This document shows, piece after piece, positions 1-9,034 of a stretch of DNA of 64,000 nucleotides (position 1 is the first letter of the stretch; the number at the start of each line of letters is the position of its first letter). The position numbers and the translations under genes were made by a program. The stretch is taken from NCBI RefSeq assembly GCF_030734285.1, contig NZ_CP132294.1, forward strand, positions 4,030,001 through 4,094,000, read 5' to 3'. The notes beneath the pieces are model-generated. The model saw nothing but the letters and a program-made list of their open reading frames with translations. It had not been told where the DNA came from and made no database searches. The stretch is from Natronococcus sp. AD-5 (GTDB lineage: Archaea; Halobacteriota; Halobacteria; Halobacteriales; Natrialbaceae).

Positions 1-1376
1 CGGGCCGTCCGCGTTCGGACGTAGGCGTCGACCTCGCCCTTGAGTCGCCGGAGGACGGCGCTCGTCCGGGCGATCTCGTCGGGATCGCGCTCGAGACCGA
101 GGGACTCGTCCATCGTCCGCCGGAGGCGAGTGAACTTCTCGGCGGCGAAGCGCTCGGGCAGGGCGGGATCGCTGTCGCGGAGTTCGGGAGTGTCGACGAC
201 CCGTGGTTCCACTTCGGTCTCGGCAGCATCTTCGCCCGCGCGAAGCCCCCAGACGAGCCCCTCGAGCAGGCTCGTGCTCGCGAGCCGGTTCGCGCCGTGG
301 ACGCCCGTCCGGGCGCACTCGCCGACGGCGTAGAGGCGCTCGAGCGACGTCCGTCCGTTCTCGTCGACGTCGATCCCGCCGCACAGGAAGTGCTCGCAGG
401 GTGCGACGGGGATCTCGTCGCCCTCGATACCCCGATCGCGACACGTCGAGGCGATGTTCGGGAACTCCGCCTCGAACTCGAGCGGGCCGACGTCCAACGC
501 GACCTCGCCGGTCGCTTCGCGTTCGGTTGCGACCGCGCGGGCGACGACGTCCCGCGGCGCGAGTTCGGCGTCCGGGTGGTAGTCGGGCATGAATCGCTCG
601 CCGTCGCCGTTGCGTAACACTGCTCCCTCGCCCCGGAGCGCCTCGGACAGCAGGAACGGGTCCTCGCCGTCGTAGGCCGTCGGGTGGAACTGGACGTACT
701 CGAGGTCCGCGACGTCCGCGCCGGCGAGTACGGCCACGGCGATGCCGTCGCCGGTCGCGTCGGCGGGGTTGGTCGAACGACCGTAGAGGGCGCCGATGCC
801 GCCGGTCGCGAGGATCGTCGCGCCGGCGAAGATCGGGTGGCCCGCGGAATCTTCGTCGCTCAGGACGCCGTGAACGCGGCCCTCGTGAGTAATCAGCTTG
901 AGCGCGGCGGTGTCCTGTCGGACCTCGATGCGCTCGTGGTCGTCGACGTGATTGAGAAACGGTCGCAGGATGTGCGTCCCCGTCGCGGCGTCGACGTGGA
1001 GGATGCGGCGCTCGGAGTGGGCCGCCTCGCGCGTGTAGTCGAACTCGCCGTCGTCGCTCCCGTCGAACTCGATTTCCAGGGTACCGAGCAGGGCGTCCTC
1101 GACGGCCGCGTCGGCGTTTTCGACGAGCACATCGACGGCGTCGGGATCGGCGGTGCCGTCGCTGGCCTCGAGGATGTCCGCTTTCAGCGCCTCGGGGTTG
1201 CCGCGAGTGGTCGAGATACCGCCCTGCGCCCAGTCGGTGCTCGCGTCGTCGGGACGTTCGGCTTTCGTCAGCAGGAGTACGTCGGCGCCTTCGCGCGCTG
1301 CTGCGAACGCGGCCGAACAACCCGCGATGCCGCTGCCGACGACGAGTACGTCCGCCGTGTCGTGAGTGGCAGTCAC
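1..1376 (-). CDS. nadB: L-aspartate oxidase NadB (partial, C-terminus outside window)
   Basis: Oxidises L-aspartate to iminoaspartate with FAD, the first step of de novo NAD synthesis. The N-terminus shows the Rossmann FAD motif VVGSGIAGCSAA, then the flavoprotein motifs GGISTTRGNPEA, ATGGIGALYGRSTNP and HPTAYDG, and near the left edge the FAD-contacting block GVHGANRLASTSLLEGLVWG. About 458 residues are visible and the C-terminal helical end is missing. The start is a GTG only 6 bases after the nadA stop, so the two are almost certainly one transcript. nadC would be expected next, beyond the left edge. The family call is secure; oxidase rather than fumarate reductase follows from the nadA neighbour. 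Confidence 0.95.
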   Translation of the reverse strand, partial: MTATHDTADVLVVGSGIAGCSAAFAAAREGADVLLLTKAERPDDASTDWAQGGISTTRGNPEALKADILEASDGTADPDAVDVLVENADAAVEDALLGTLEIEFDGSDDGEFDYTREAAHSERRILHVDAATGTHILRPFLNHVDDHERIEVRQDTAALKLITHEGRVHGVLSDEDSAGHPIFAGATILATGGIGALYGRSTNPADATGDGIAVAVLAGADVADLEYVQFHPTAYDGEDPFLLSEALRGEGAVLRNGDGERFMPDYHPDAELAPRDVVARAVATEREATGEVALDVGPLEFEAEFPNIASTCRDRGIEGDEIPVAPCEHFLCGGIDVDENGRTSLERLYAVGECARTGVHGANRLASTSLLEGLVWGLRAGEDAAETEVEPRVVDTPELRDSDPALPERFAAEKFTRLRRTMDESLGLERDPDEIARTSAVLRRLKGEVDAYVRTRTA

Positions 1377-1382
1377 GGATCG

Positions 1383-2516
1383 CTACACCTCGAGCATGCG
1401 ATCGAGCGCGACGTTCGCGAGTTCCTTCTCCTCGGGCGCGACCTCGATCACGTTGCGTTCGCGGCCCGCGACGAGTTCCTCGAGCACCCACGTCAGGTAG
1501 TTGGGATCGATCTGGCGCATCGCGTTGCAGTCCATGCAGGCGTCGCCGCACAGCGGGAGGACGGTCACTTCGGGGTGCCACCGTTGCAGATGCTCCGTCA
1601 GGTGGATCTCGGTTCCGATCGCCCACGTTTCGCCGCGTTCGGCGTTTTCGACGGTCTCGCAGATCGTCGCCGTCGAACCGACGACGTCGGCGGCCTCGAC
1701 GACCTCGCGGCGACACTCGGGGTGAACGACAACGTTCGCGTCGGGATGGTCCTCGCGGATTTGTTCGATGTGATCTTCGCGGAAGCGCTCGTGGACCTGG
1801 CAGTAGCCGTCCCAGAGAATAACGTCCTTCTCGGCGACCTCCGTCGCGTCTTTCCCTTCCGGATCCCAGGGATCCCACTCGGCGATCTCGGCTTCCATTC
1901 CCAGTCTGTAGGCGGTGTTCTCGCCGAGGTGCTTGTCCGGGAGAAAGAGGACCTTATCCCCGCGCTCGAGGCCCCACTCGAAGGCCCGGTGGGCGTTCGA
2001 CGAGGTGCAGACGAGTCCGCCCTGGCTCGCACAGAAGGCCTTCAGGTCGGCGTAGGAGTTCATGTAGGTGATCGGCACGATGTCGGCGTCGGGCGCGGCC
2101 GCGGTGATCTCCGCCCACGCGCTGTCGACCTGCAGCGCCTCGGCCATCCCGGCCATCGGGCAGGAGGCCTCCATGCTCGGCAGGATGACGGTCTGGTCGT
2201 CGTCCGTGATGATGTCCGCGCTCTCGGCCATGAACGTCACGCCGCCGAAGATCACGTACTCGGCGTCGGCCTCGGCGGCCCGCTTCGAGAGCTGATAGGA
2301 GTCCCCGACGAAGTCGGCGTGTTCGACGATCTCGCGTCGCTGGTAGTTGTGTCCGAGGACGACGACGTCGTCGCCGAGGATTTCGAGCGCAGCCTCGATT
2401 CGCTCCGTTCGCTCGGATTCTTCGAGTTCACGGTATTCGGACGGTAGTTGTTCAAGATTGTCGTACTTGAACAGACTCAGGTCGGTTTCCAGATCTGTGG
2501 TTTGCATCTTTGCCAT
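1383..2516 (-). CDS. nadA: Quinolinate synthase NadA
   Basis: Condenses iminoaspartate with dihydroxyacetone phosphate to quinolinate, using a [4Fe-4S] cluster. The 377-residue protein has the three family cysteines in context: EASCPMAGMA, HPECRREV and CGDACMDCNAM near the C-terminus. GHNYQRREI near the N-terminus and SSNAHRAFEW are also typical. An open frame continues 28 codons upstream, but I take ATG 2516 because AGGTGAG lies 4 bases before it and homologues begin near this point. It is the first gene of a nadA-nadB operon. Regulation is not visible beyond the upstream AT-rich stretch. Confidence 0.96.
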   Translation of the reverse strand: MAKMQTTDLETDLSLFKYDNLEQLPSEYRELEESERTERIEAALEILGDDVVVLGHNYQRREIVEHADFVGDSYQLSKRAAEADAEYVIFGGVTFMAESADIITDDDQTVILPSMEASCPMAGMAEALQVDSAWAEITAAAPDADIVPITYMNSYADLKAFCASQGGLVCTSSNAHRAFEWGLERGDKVLFLPDKHLGENTAYRLGMEAEIAEWDPWDPEGKDATEVAEKDVILWDGYCQVHERFREDHIEQIREDHPDANVVVHPECRREVVEAADVVGSTATICETVENAERGETWAIGTEIHLTEHLQRWHPEVTVLPLCGDACMDCNAMRQIDPNYLTWVLEELVAGRERNVIEVAPEEKELANVALDRMLEV

Positions 2517-2520
2517 TCGG

Positions 2521-2527
2521 CTCACCT
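2521..2527 (-). promoter_or_regulatory. Shine-Dalgarno site of nadA
   Basis: AGGTGAG on the minus strand, four bases before ATG 2516. It decides the nadA start against an in-frame start 84 bases further upstream. nadA is therefore probably a leadered transcript, unlike several leaderless genes in this window. Confidence 0.6.
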
Positions 2528-2718
2528 GTGGTTGATAGCATATCTCCAGGAGGTATTGAATAACTTTTTCCTTCGAACTCCCTCCTTGAGGAGGAACCAT
2601 CGGCTGATGCGACGATAGAACGCTATTCGTCTGTCGTTCCCCGTCGAAAACAGGTTCCGGGACTGGTCATTCCGCGGACAGGCGTTGCGCCCTTCCTTCT
2701 TCGAGCCCTAGAGACCGT

Positions 2719-3786
2719 ATGGCACTCGAGGACGCGTTCGCGGACTACACGCGCCGCGACTGGGAACGCAAATCGATCGACGGGGCGGTCCGGATCGCAG
2801 TCGTCGGTATCGGCGGCTTCGCGCGCAACCGCGCCCTGCCGGCGATCGCGAACGGGGATTACTGCGAGACGACGGTCCTGGTGACGAGCGGGCCCGACCG
2901 CGCGAAGTCGCTCGCCGAGGAGTTCGGCGTCCATCACGTCGTCGACTACGAAACGTTCGTCGCGGGAAAACACGCCGACGCGTACGACGCGGTCTACGTC
3001 GCGACGCCGAACGCCACCCACAGCGAGTACGCTGTCGCCGCGGCCGAGCACGGCAAGCACGTCATCTGCGAGAAACCGCTCGAGACGACGATCGAGCGCG
3101 CTCGCGAGATCGTCGGCGCCTGTGCGGACGCCGACCTGACGCTGATGACGGCGTACCGGCTGCAGGTCGAGCCGACGGTCCGTCGCACCCGGGAACTCAT
3201 CGAGGGCGACGTCCTCGGCGAGATCGTCCAGGTCCACGGGGGGTTTTCGAACCCGTTGCTCGAGTACGCGGGACCCGGCAACTGGCGGCTCGATCCCGCC
3301 CTCGCCGGCGGCGGCGCGCTCATCGATCTCGGCATCTACCCGCTGAACACGATCAGGTATCTGCTCGACTGCGCCCCGACGAGCGTCTACGCGTCGACAC
3401 ACTCGAGCGGCGAGCCGTTCGACGCGGTCGACGAACACGTCGCGTTCCAGCTTGAGTTCCCGACCGGCGCGACGGCCTCGTGTACGGCGAGCTTCGACGC
3501 CCACGCCAGCAGCCGGCTCGACCTGATCGGTACCGGCGGGATGATCTCGATCGCGTCGCCGTTCGGCGGCGTGGTTCCGCACGAGATGGTCATCGAGAGC
3601 GGCGACCTCCGCATGGAGTACACCGGGCCGCCGGTCGACGAGGTCCGCGAGGAGTTCGACTACTTCGGCTACTGCGTGCTCACGGGGACGGATCCGGAGC
3701 CCGACGGCGAGGACGGGCTCGCCGACCTCCGCGCGATCGAGGCGGCCTACGAGTCCGCCGATTCCGGACGACGGGTGGTGCTGTAG
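2719..3786 (+). CDS. gfo6: Gfo/Idh/MocA-family sugar dehydrogenase, Gfo6 / D-xylose 1-dehydrogenase-like
   Basis: NAD(P)-dependent oxidoreductase of 355 residues. The Rossmann motif GIGGFARN (residues 30-37) is followed by VYVATPNATHSEYA, the EKPLE signature at 118-122 with the conserved lysine, and the C-terminal beta domain (GGGALIDLGIYPLN). In haloarchaea the closest characterised relatives oxidise D-xylose to xylonolactone, so a pentose or hexose substrate is likely. No xylose degradation genes lie next to it, so the substrate is an inference. It ends directly against the convergent gene at 3787. No membrane segment or signal is seen, so it should be cytoplasmic. Confidence 0.85.
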   Translation: MALEDAFADYTRRDWERKSIDGAVRIAVVGIGGFARNRALPAIANGDYCETTVLVTSGPDRAKSLAEEFGVHHVVDYETFVAGKHADAYDAVYVATPNATHSEYAVAAAEHGKHVICEKPLETTIERAREIVGACADADLTLMTAYRLQVEPTVRRTRELIEGDVLGEIVQVHGGFSNPLLEYAGPGNWRLDPALAGGGALIDLGIYPLNTIRYLLDCAPTSVYASTHSSGEPFDAVDEHVAFQLEFPTGATASCTASFDAHASSRLDLIGTGGMISIASPFGGVVPHEMVIESGDLRMEYTGPPVDEVREEFDYFGYCVLTGTDPEPDGEDGLADLRAIEAAYESADSGRRVVL

Positions 3787-4767
3787 CTACGGCGTCGCGG
3801 GAGCGAGCGCGTCGATCGTCAGTTCCGCGATCTCGCTCGAGGCCGGGTCCGGGACCACGACGATCGGGTGATCGACGTTCGTTTCGGCGACGAGTCGCTC
3901 GAGTTGCTCGCGCGCCTCCTCGGGCGCGCCCGCAACGCCCAGGTCGGCGACCATCTCGTCGGTGACCGCGCTCGCCGCCGCCGTCCGGTCGCCGTCTCGC
4001 CACGCCTCGGCGACTCGGTCGGCTTCGTCGGGGAAGCGCGTGCCGACCGCCCGGCGGTACCCCTCGCCGCTGCCGACGTAGTAGGCGACGTGTCGACGAA
4101 GGACGTCGCGCGCCTCCTCGGGATCCTCGCCGACGGCCGAGGGCACGTACGGGGCGACGGTGATCTCGTCCGGGTCGCGGTCCCGCTCTCGCGCCGCCGC
4201 GGCGACGTCCTCGAAGGCCTCCTCGAGGCGCGAAAACGGGATGTTGTGGGGGATCCAGCCGTCGCAGAGCCGCCCGACGACCCGGCGGTTCGCCCGGCCG
4301 AGTCCGGCGTGGTAGATCGGCGTCGGCGCGTCGAGCGACGGGAAGTCGGCCACCTCGAGCAGTTCGCCATCGTACGCGACGGGGCCGTCGCCGGCGGTGA
4401 ACGCCCTCACGATCTCGATCGTCTCGTGGGCGCGCCGCACGGGCCGGTCGAACGCCATTCCGTGAAGGTCTTCGATCGCTTTCGGCGTGCTCGTCCCGAG
4501 ACCGAGCGCGAACCGCCCGTCCGAGACGCGCTGGAGCGAGGCCGCCGTCGACGCGAGCACGGCCGGCGAGCGCGAGTAGACGTTCAGGATCGCCGTTCCG
4601 AGGCCGATTTTGTCCGTTCTCGCGGCGATCTCGGTCGCCCGAACGACGCCGCTCTCGCCCCAGAGTTCGCCGATCCAGACCGCGTCGTAGCCCAGTTCTT
4701 CCGCGCGCACGGCGACGTCCGCCTGATCGTCGTCGCCGAGTCCCGTCGCGATGAGTCCAACGTCCAT
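3787..4767 (-). CDS. LLM-class flavin/F420-dependent oxidoreductase
   Basis: A 326-residue TIM-barrel enzyme of the luciferase-like monooxygenase family, in the branch related to methylenetetrahydromethanopterin reductase (Mer). Family blocks include EELGYDAVWIGELWG, TDKIGLGTAILNVYSRSP, RFALGLGTSTP and the C-terminal GAPEEAREQLERL. Haloarchaea make F420, so F420 is the likely cofactor; the substrate cannot be told. Its stop abuts the stop of the plus-strand gene so that TAGCTA serves both. It stands alone on its strand, with about 150 bases to the next minus-strand gene. It could equally use FMN. Confidence 0.85.
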   Translation of the reverse strand: MDVGLIATGLGDDDQADVAVRAEELGYDAVWIGELWGESGVVRATEIAARTDKIGLGTAILNVYSRSPAVLASTAASLQRVSDGRFALGLGTSTPKAIEDLHGMAFDRPVRRAHETIEIVRAFTAGDGPVAYDGELLEVADFPSLDAPTPIYHAGLGRANRRVVGRLCDGWIPHNIPFSRLEEAFEDVAAAARERDRDPDEITVAPYVPSAVGEDPEEARDVLRRHVAYYVGSGEGYRRAVGTRFPDEADRVAEAWRDGDRTAAASAVTDEMVADLGVAGAPEEAREQLERLVAETNVDHPIVVVPDPASSEIAELTIDALAPATP

Positions 4768-4918
4768 GATCTACCATCAATTGGGCGGGACAAAAACTTC
4801 GGTGCCTCTCACGACCCGTTTCGAGCGCTCGAACCAGCGCCGCGGTCAGTCAGCCGCCGAGGAGAAACGGGGTGAGCGCCAGCGCTCGTGTGACGTCGGT
4901 GGACCGTCGGACGGGTCG

Positions 4919-6562
4919 TCACGACTCTCGGCCGTCGAAGACGACCTCGCCGTCGACCAGCGTCATCGAGACGTCGATCTCGTCGATCCGTTCGGGGTGG
5001 TCCCACGGCGACTCCTCGAGCACCACCAGGTCGGCCCGCTTGTCGACCTCGAGCGTCCCGAGCCGATCCTCGTCGAACCCGGCGTAGGCCGCGCCGCGCG
5101 TGTAGGCGCGGATCGCTTCCGTGACGGACAGTCGCTGCGCTTCGGTCGGCGCGTTGACCGCGTGGTGGATCCCCAGCAGCGGGTCGAGCGGCATGCAGTC
5201 GGAGCCGAACGCGAGCGGGATGCCGGCCTCGAGCACCCGTCGGAAGCGGTTCGTTCGTTTCCGGCGTTCCCGACCGAGTCGCTGGTCGTAGAGCCCGCCC
5301 TCGCCGGCCCACTGGTGGAAGTTCGGCTGCATCGAGGCGACGATGCCGGCGTCGGCCATCCGCTCGAGCTGACTGTCGGTCGCGAGCTCGACGTGTTCGA
5401 TCCGGTGGCGCGAGCCGGCGGGATCGTCCGTGGCCTCGAGGGCCGACAGCGCCTCCTCGATCGCCTCGTCGCCGATCGCGTGAGCGGTCACCTGGAATCC
5501 CGCGCCGTCGGCCTGGTCGACGATGTCCCGAAGCTCGTACGGAGCGATGACCCACTCGCCGTCGTCGCCGGAGTCGGGACTCGGCGTCTCACCCTCGCCG
5601 TCGCTCTCGTAGGGCTCGAACAGCTTCGCCGTCCGCGCCCCGATGCTGCCGTCGGTGTAGGTCTTGATCGCGCCCGTCCGGACGCGGTCGCTTCCCGAGT
5701 TCGTCGCGAGTCCGACCTCGATCACGCTGTCGGCGTGGTCGGTCCAGTAGTTGATCCGAACCCGAATCGGGAGCTCGCCCGCCGCCTCGAGGTCGCGGTA
5801 GACCCGCGGCGAGCGGGAGTGACGGACCATGTCGTGGACGGCCGTGACGCCCTTCGAAGCGGCGTGCTCGAGGCCGGCGGTGACGAGTTCCCGGGTTTCG
5901 TCGTAGCCGGGGGCGATCCGGGACCGGACGATCTCGGCGGCGTCCTCGACGACCACCCCGGTCGGTTCGCCGCCGGCCGATCGGCGGACGTCGCCCTCGG
6001 GGAGGTCGTCGGCGAGGCGCTCGAGCGCGACGGAGTTCAGCGACGCGGCGTGCATGTCCACGCGAAGGGCGACGACGAGTCGCTCGTCGCTCACCCGGTC
6101 CAGGTGCTCGCGGGTGAGGTAGGCGCGGTCGTCGCCTTCCCATTCACTCTCGTCGTAGCCGAAGCCCTGGATCCACTCACCGCCGGAGTGAGCCTCCGAC
6201 GGGGATCGCGATCCGGGCGCGGATCGGTCACTGCCCTCGGTCGCGTCGGCGCTGGCGACGAGGCGCTCGACGCACTCCTCGGAGCCGGACGCGCCGGAGA
6301 GATCCGCGTGGACGAGGTACCGCCCCAGGTTCTCGATGTGAGTGTGCGCGTCGACGAACCCGGGGAGGACGACCCGTCCCTCGCAGTCGATCGCGTCGGT
6401 CTCGACGCCCTCGAGGAACGCGATCTCGTAGTCGTCGCCCGTCCGGACGATCTCGCCGTCCCGGACGGCGAGCGCCTCGAGCGGTCCCTCGGTGCGGTCG
6501 TCGGTATCGGCGAGCGGATGGATCCGCGCGTTCGTCAACACCAGATCGGCGGCCTCGGTCAT
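4919..6562 (-). CDS. YtcJ-like metal-dependent amidohydrolase
   Basis: A 547-residue member of the amidohydrolase superfamily (COG1574, YtcJ type). It has the metal motif HTH at residues 73-75, then YTDGSIGARTA, HAIGD, HRIEH, QPNFHQW, GSDCMPLDP and a C-terminal beta-sandwich return (DLVVLEESPWDHP). These enzymes hydrolyse amides or formamides, but no substrate follows from this context. An acidic Ser/Gly-rich insert near residues 340-350 is typical of halophilic loops. I chose the ATG before TEAADLVLTN; a start 21 bases upstream is possible. It is probably cytoplasmic and monocistronic. Confidence 0.9.
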   Translation of the reverse strand: MTEAADLVLTNARIHPLADTDDRTEGPLEALAVRDGEIVRTGDDYEIAFLEGVETDAIDCEGRVVLPGFVDAHTHIENLGRYLVHADLSGASGSEECVERLVASADATEGSDRSAPGSRSPSEAHSGGEWIQGFGYDESEWEGDDRAYLTREHLDRVSDERLVVALRVDMHAASLNSVALERLADDLPEGDVRRSAGGEPTGVVVEDAAEIVRSRIAPGYDETRELVTAGLEHAASKGVTAVHDMVRHSRSPRVYRDLEAAGELPIRVRINYWTDHADSVIEVGLATNSGSDRVRTGAIKTYTDGSIGARTAKLFEPYESDGEGETPSPDSGDDGEWVIAPYELRDIVDQADGAGFQVTAHAIGDEAIEEALSALEATDDPAGSRHRIEHVELATDSQLERMADAGIVASMQPNFHQWAGEGGLYDQRLGRERRKRTNRFRRVLEAGIPLAFGSDCMPLDPLLGIHHAVNAPTEAQRLSVTEAIRAYTRGAAYAGFDEDRLGTLEVDKRADLVVLEESPWDHPERIDEIDVSMTLVDGEVVFDGRES

Positions 6563-6693
6563 TGTTCGTGTACGAACCCCCACGTGCGAAGGGCAAAACG
6601 ATAGTGGTCGCCGGGCCGCATCACCCGGACGTGCGCTACTGAAGACGTGTCACACCGGAAACTATTAGCTGCCGGTGTTCGAACGACCGACCC

Positions 6694-7080
6694 GTGATCT
6701 CCCGCGAAAACGCGGCGATCCTGGGGTCGTTCGCGCTCCTCGTGCTCGTCCTCGCCGGGTTCTCCGCCCTCCAGCGCCTGGGCGTTCCGGTCGGCGACTA
6801 CCCGCTCGTGGGCTTTCTCGTCGCCGTCGGGGTAGCGATCGTCCTCCCGCAGCTGTACCTCGCGAGGACCGACGACGAGGTCGCGCCCCGGACCAGACTG
6901 TGGCTCGCCGCCATCCTCTCGGGACTGTTCGCGATCGCGTTCGTTACGGAGCCGAACGGGTTCAAGGACGCGCTCGTGCTGGGGGTCGCCGGCGGTGCGC
7001 TCCTCGTCGTCTGCTGGTACGAGGCGCGCGCGGCCTATCGCGACGCGATGGCGAACGGCGACTCCGCGTCGAGATCGTAA
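6694..7080 (+). CDS. Small integral membrane protein of unknown function
   Basis: A 128-residue protein with four predicted membrane helices, at about residues 7-26, 35-55, 68-85 and 90-108, linked by short charged loops (ARTDDEVAPRTR). The start is a GTG. The C-terminus is polar and probably cytoplasmic. I do not recognise a named family. It lies 57 bases before hmgA on the same strand and might share its transcript, but nothing else ties it to isoprenoid synthesis. Confidence 0.7.
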   Translation: MISRENAAILGSFALLVLVLAGFSALQRLGVPVGDYPLVGFLVAVGVAIVLPQLYLARTDDEVAPRTRLWLAAILSGLFAIAFVTEPNGFKDALVLGVAGGALLVVCWYEARAAYRDAMANGDSASRS

Positions 7081-7137
7081 TCCCGTCGGTCGGTACGATC
7101 AGCAACCCTTAGGACCGGCCGCTGTCTTGGCTGCACC

Positions 7138-8364
7138 ATGATAGACCCCGCGTCCCTCGCAGACCGGGTCCAGGAAGGGGACCTTCGCATCCACGAACTC
7201 GAGGCGCACGCCGACTACGACGTCGCGGCCGCGGCCCGCCGGCTGCTCGTCGAGCGCGAGACCGACGCCGACCTCGAGACGATCGGCGACTACTCGTTCC
7301 CCGCGGAGCAGGCGGAGCCGAACGTCGAGAACATGATCGGCGCGGCCCAGGTGCCGCTGGGCGTCGTCGGCCCCGTCGCCGTCTCCGGCGGTGCGGCCGA
7401 CGGCGAGCACTACCTGCCGCTCGCGACGACCGAAGGTGCGCTCCTGGCGTCGGTCAACCGCGGGCTCTCGGTGATCCGTTCGGCCGGCGGCGCCGACGCC
7501 CGCGTCACGAAAAACGGGATGACCCGCGCCCCCGTGTTTCGGGTCGACGGCGTCGCCGAGGCGGCCGAGACCGTCGAGTGGGTGGAGGAGAACCTCGGGT
7601 CGCTCCGCGAGGCCGCGGAATCCACCACGAGCCACGGCGAGCTGCTGGGCGTCGAGCCCTACGTCGTCGGCGACTCGGTCTACCTGCGCTTCGCCTACGA
7701 CACCAAGGACGCGATGGGGATGAACATGGCCACGATCGCGACCGAGGCGGCCTGCGAGGTCGTCGAGCGCGAGACGCCGGCGTCGCTCGTCGCGCTCTCC
7801 GGAAACCTCTGTTCGGACAAGAAGCCCGCCGCGATCAACGCCGTCGAGGGCCGCGGACGATCCGTCACGGCGGACGTCGTGATCCCCGGCGAACTCGTCG
7901 AGGATCGGCTCCACACGACCGCCGAGGCGATCGTCGAGGTCAACACGCGCAAGAATCTGGTCGGTAGCGCCAAGGCGGGCAGTCTGGGCTTTAACGCCCA
8001 CGCCGCGAACGTCGTCGGCGCGGCGTTCCTCTCGACGGGTCAGGACGAGGCCCAGGTCGTCGAAGGGGCGAACGCGATCACGACGATGGACGCTCGAGAA
8101 GGCGAGGGCGGAACCGCCGACCTCTACGCCTCCGTCTCGCTGGCTTCGCTCGAGGTCGGCACCGTCGGCGGCGGGACGAAACTGCCGACGCAGGCGGAGG
8201 CGCTCGAGATCCTCGGCCTCCGCGGCGGCGGCGATCCGCCGGGCTCGAACGCGAACGCGTTAGCCGAGATCGTCGCCGTCGGCGCGCTCGCCGGCGAACT
8301 CTCCCTGCTCGCGGCGCTGGCCTCGAACCACCTCGCGAGCGCCCACGAGGATCTCGGACGCTGA
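7138..8364 (+). CDS. hmgA: Hydroxymethylglutaryl-CoA reductase, class I
   Basis: Reduces HMG-CoA to mevalonate with NADPH, the committed step toward archaeal ether-lipid isoprenoids, carotenoids and quinones. All four catalytic positions are present: Glu99 in LATTEGALLAS, Lys228 in CSDKKPAA, Asp303 in STGQDEAQ and His403 in SAHEDLGR. ENMIGAAQVPLGVVGP and the NADP-binding DAMGMNM are also intact. The 408-residue length is normal for the soluble archaeal enzyme, which lacks the eukaryotic membrane anchor. This is the target of statins in haloarchaea and the source of a classical selectable marker. Confidence 0.97.
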   Translation: MIDPASLADRVQEGDLRIHELEAHADYDVAAAARRLLVERETDADLETIGDYSFPAEQAEPNVENMIGAAQVPLGVVGPVAVSGGAADGEHYLPLATTEGALLASVNRGLSVIRSAGGADARVTKNGMTRAPVFRVDGVAEAAETVEWVEENLGSLREAAESTTSHGELLGVEPYVVGDSVYLRFAYDTKDAMGMNMATIATEAACEVVERETPASLVALSGNLCSDKKPAAINAVEGRGRSVTADVVIPGELVEDRLHTTAEAIVEVNTRKNLVGSAKAGSLGFNAHAANVVGAAFLSTGQDEAQVVEGANAITTMDAREGEGGTADLYASVSLASLEVGTVGGGTKLPTQAEALEILGLRGGGDPPGSNANALAEIVAVGALAGELSLLAALASNHLASAHEDLGR

Positions 8365-8578
8365 ATTTTCGCGGTCCACCCGCCTCCGCCTCGATACGGC
8401 GGGACGGCGAACGGAGCTGACGACGCTTTGCACGAACGGCCCCGATATTGACGCCCGAACCGGTCGACGGCGATGAGGTGTCCACCTGACGCTGCTGCGT
8501 AATGGTCGATCGATGAACCCCGCCCGTCCCTCCGATCGGACCGGTGGATCGAGCGAAATACGACGGCCGCGGCAGGTT

Positions 8579-8935
8579 CTACCCGGCGACTTCGCGCTCC
8601 TCGTCTCGAGCGCGAACCGTGACGACCGCGATGTAGGCGCCGCCGACGACGAGCAGGAGGTAGCCGCCGAGCACCTGGAATCCGCTGGCGGCGAGCGCCA
8701 CGAGGGCGAGTCCGACCCCCGCGGCCCCGTGCGCGGCGGCGAGGTCCCGCCGGCCGTACGCGCCGTGGAGCGCCGCGACGGCGAGGAACGTCGCGGCGAA
8801 GGCGCCGGTCGCCAGCGACGTGGTATCGACGCCGAGAATCGATTCGCCGACGAGCGTCCCGTACGCGAGCAGTCCGACCGCGACCGCCGTTCCCGCGCCG
8901 ATCGCCACCGCCTGCACGTCGACCGTCTCGTCCAT
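8579..8935 (-). CDS. Small membrane protein of unknown function
   Basis: A 118-residue protein with four hydrophobic helices, roughly residues 10-28, 38-58, 66-86 and 88-107, and an Arg/Asp/Glu-rich C-terminal tail. The composition is Ala/Val/Gly-rich. Gene-like codon use and acidic termini support it as real, but no family is recognised. It has the same strand as the zinc-ribbon gene at 9035-9559, which lies upstream of it with a gap of about 100 bases. Confidence 0.65.
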   Translation of the reverse strand: MDETVDVQAVAIGAGTAVAVGLLAYGTLVGESILGVDTTSLATGAFAATFLAVAALHGAYGRRDLAAAHGAAGVGLALVALAASGFQVLGGYLLLVVGGAYIAVVTVRARDEEREVAG

Positions 8936-9034
8936 TTGCTCGTCGTTTCGCCGCCGTCCGCAAAGCCCTGACGCTCGCCGTCTCCGTCCGCTCGCACGCC
9001 CGTTTCGCGGGAATACCGCCGTCGGTTCCCGGAC

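Noticed and set aside
684-2447. A long plus-strand frame opposite nadB and nadA
   Set aside because: It is an antisense by-product of GC-rich codon use; the minus strand encodes clear NadB and NadA motifs.
4751-6604. A 617-codon plus-strand frame opposite the amidohydrolase
   Set aside because: The minus strand has all amidohydrolase motifs; the plus frame has no recognisable domain.
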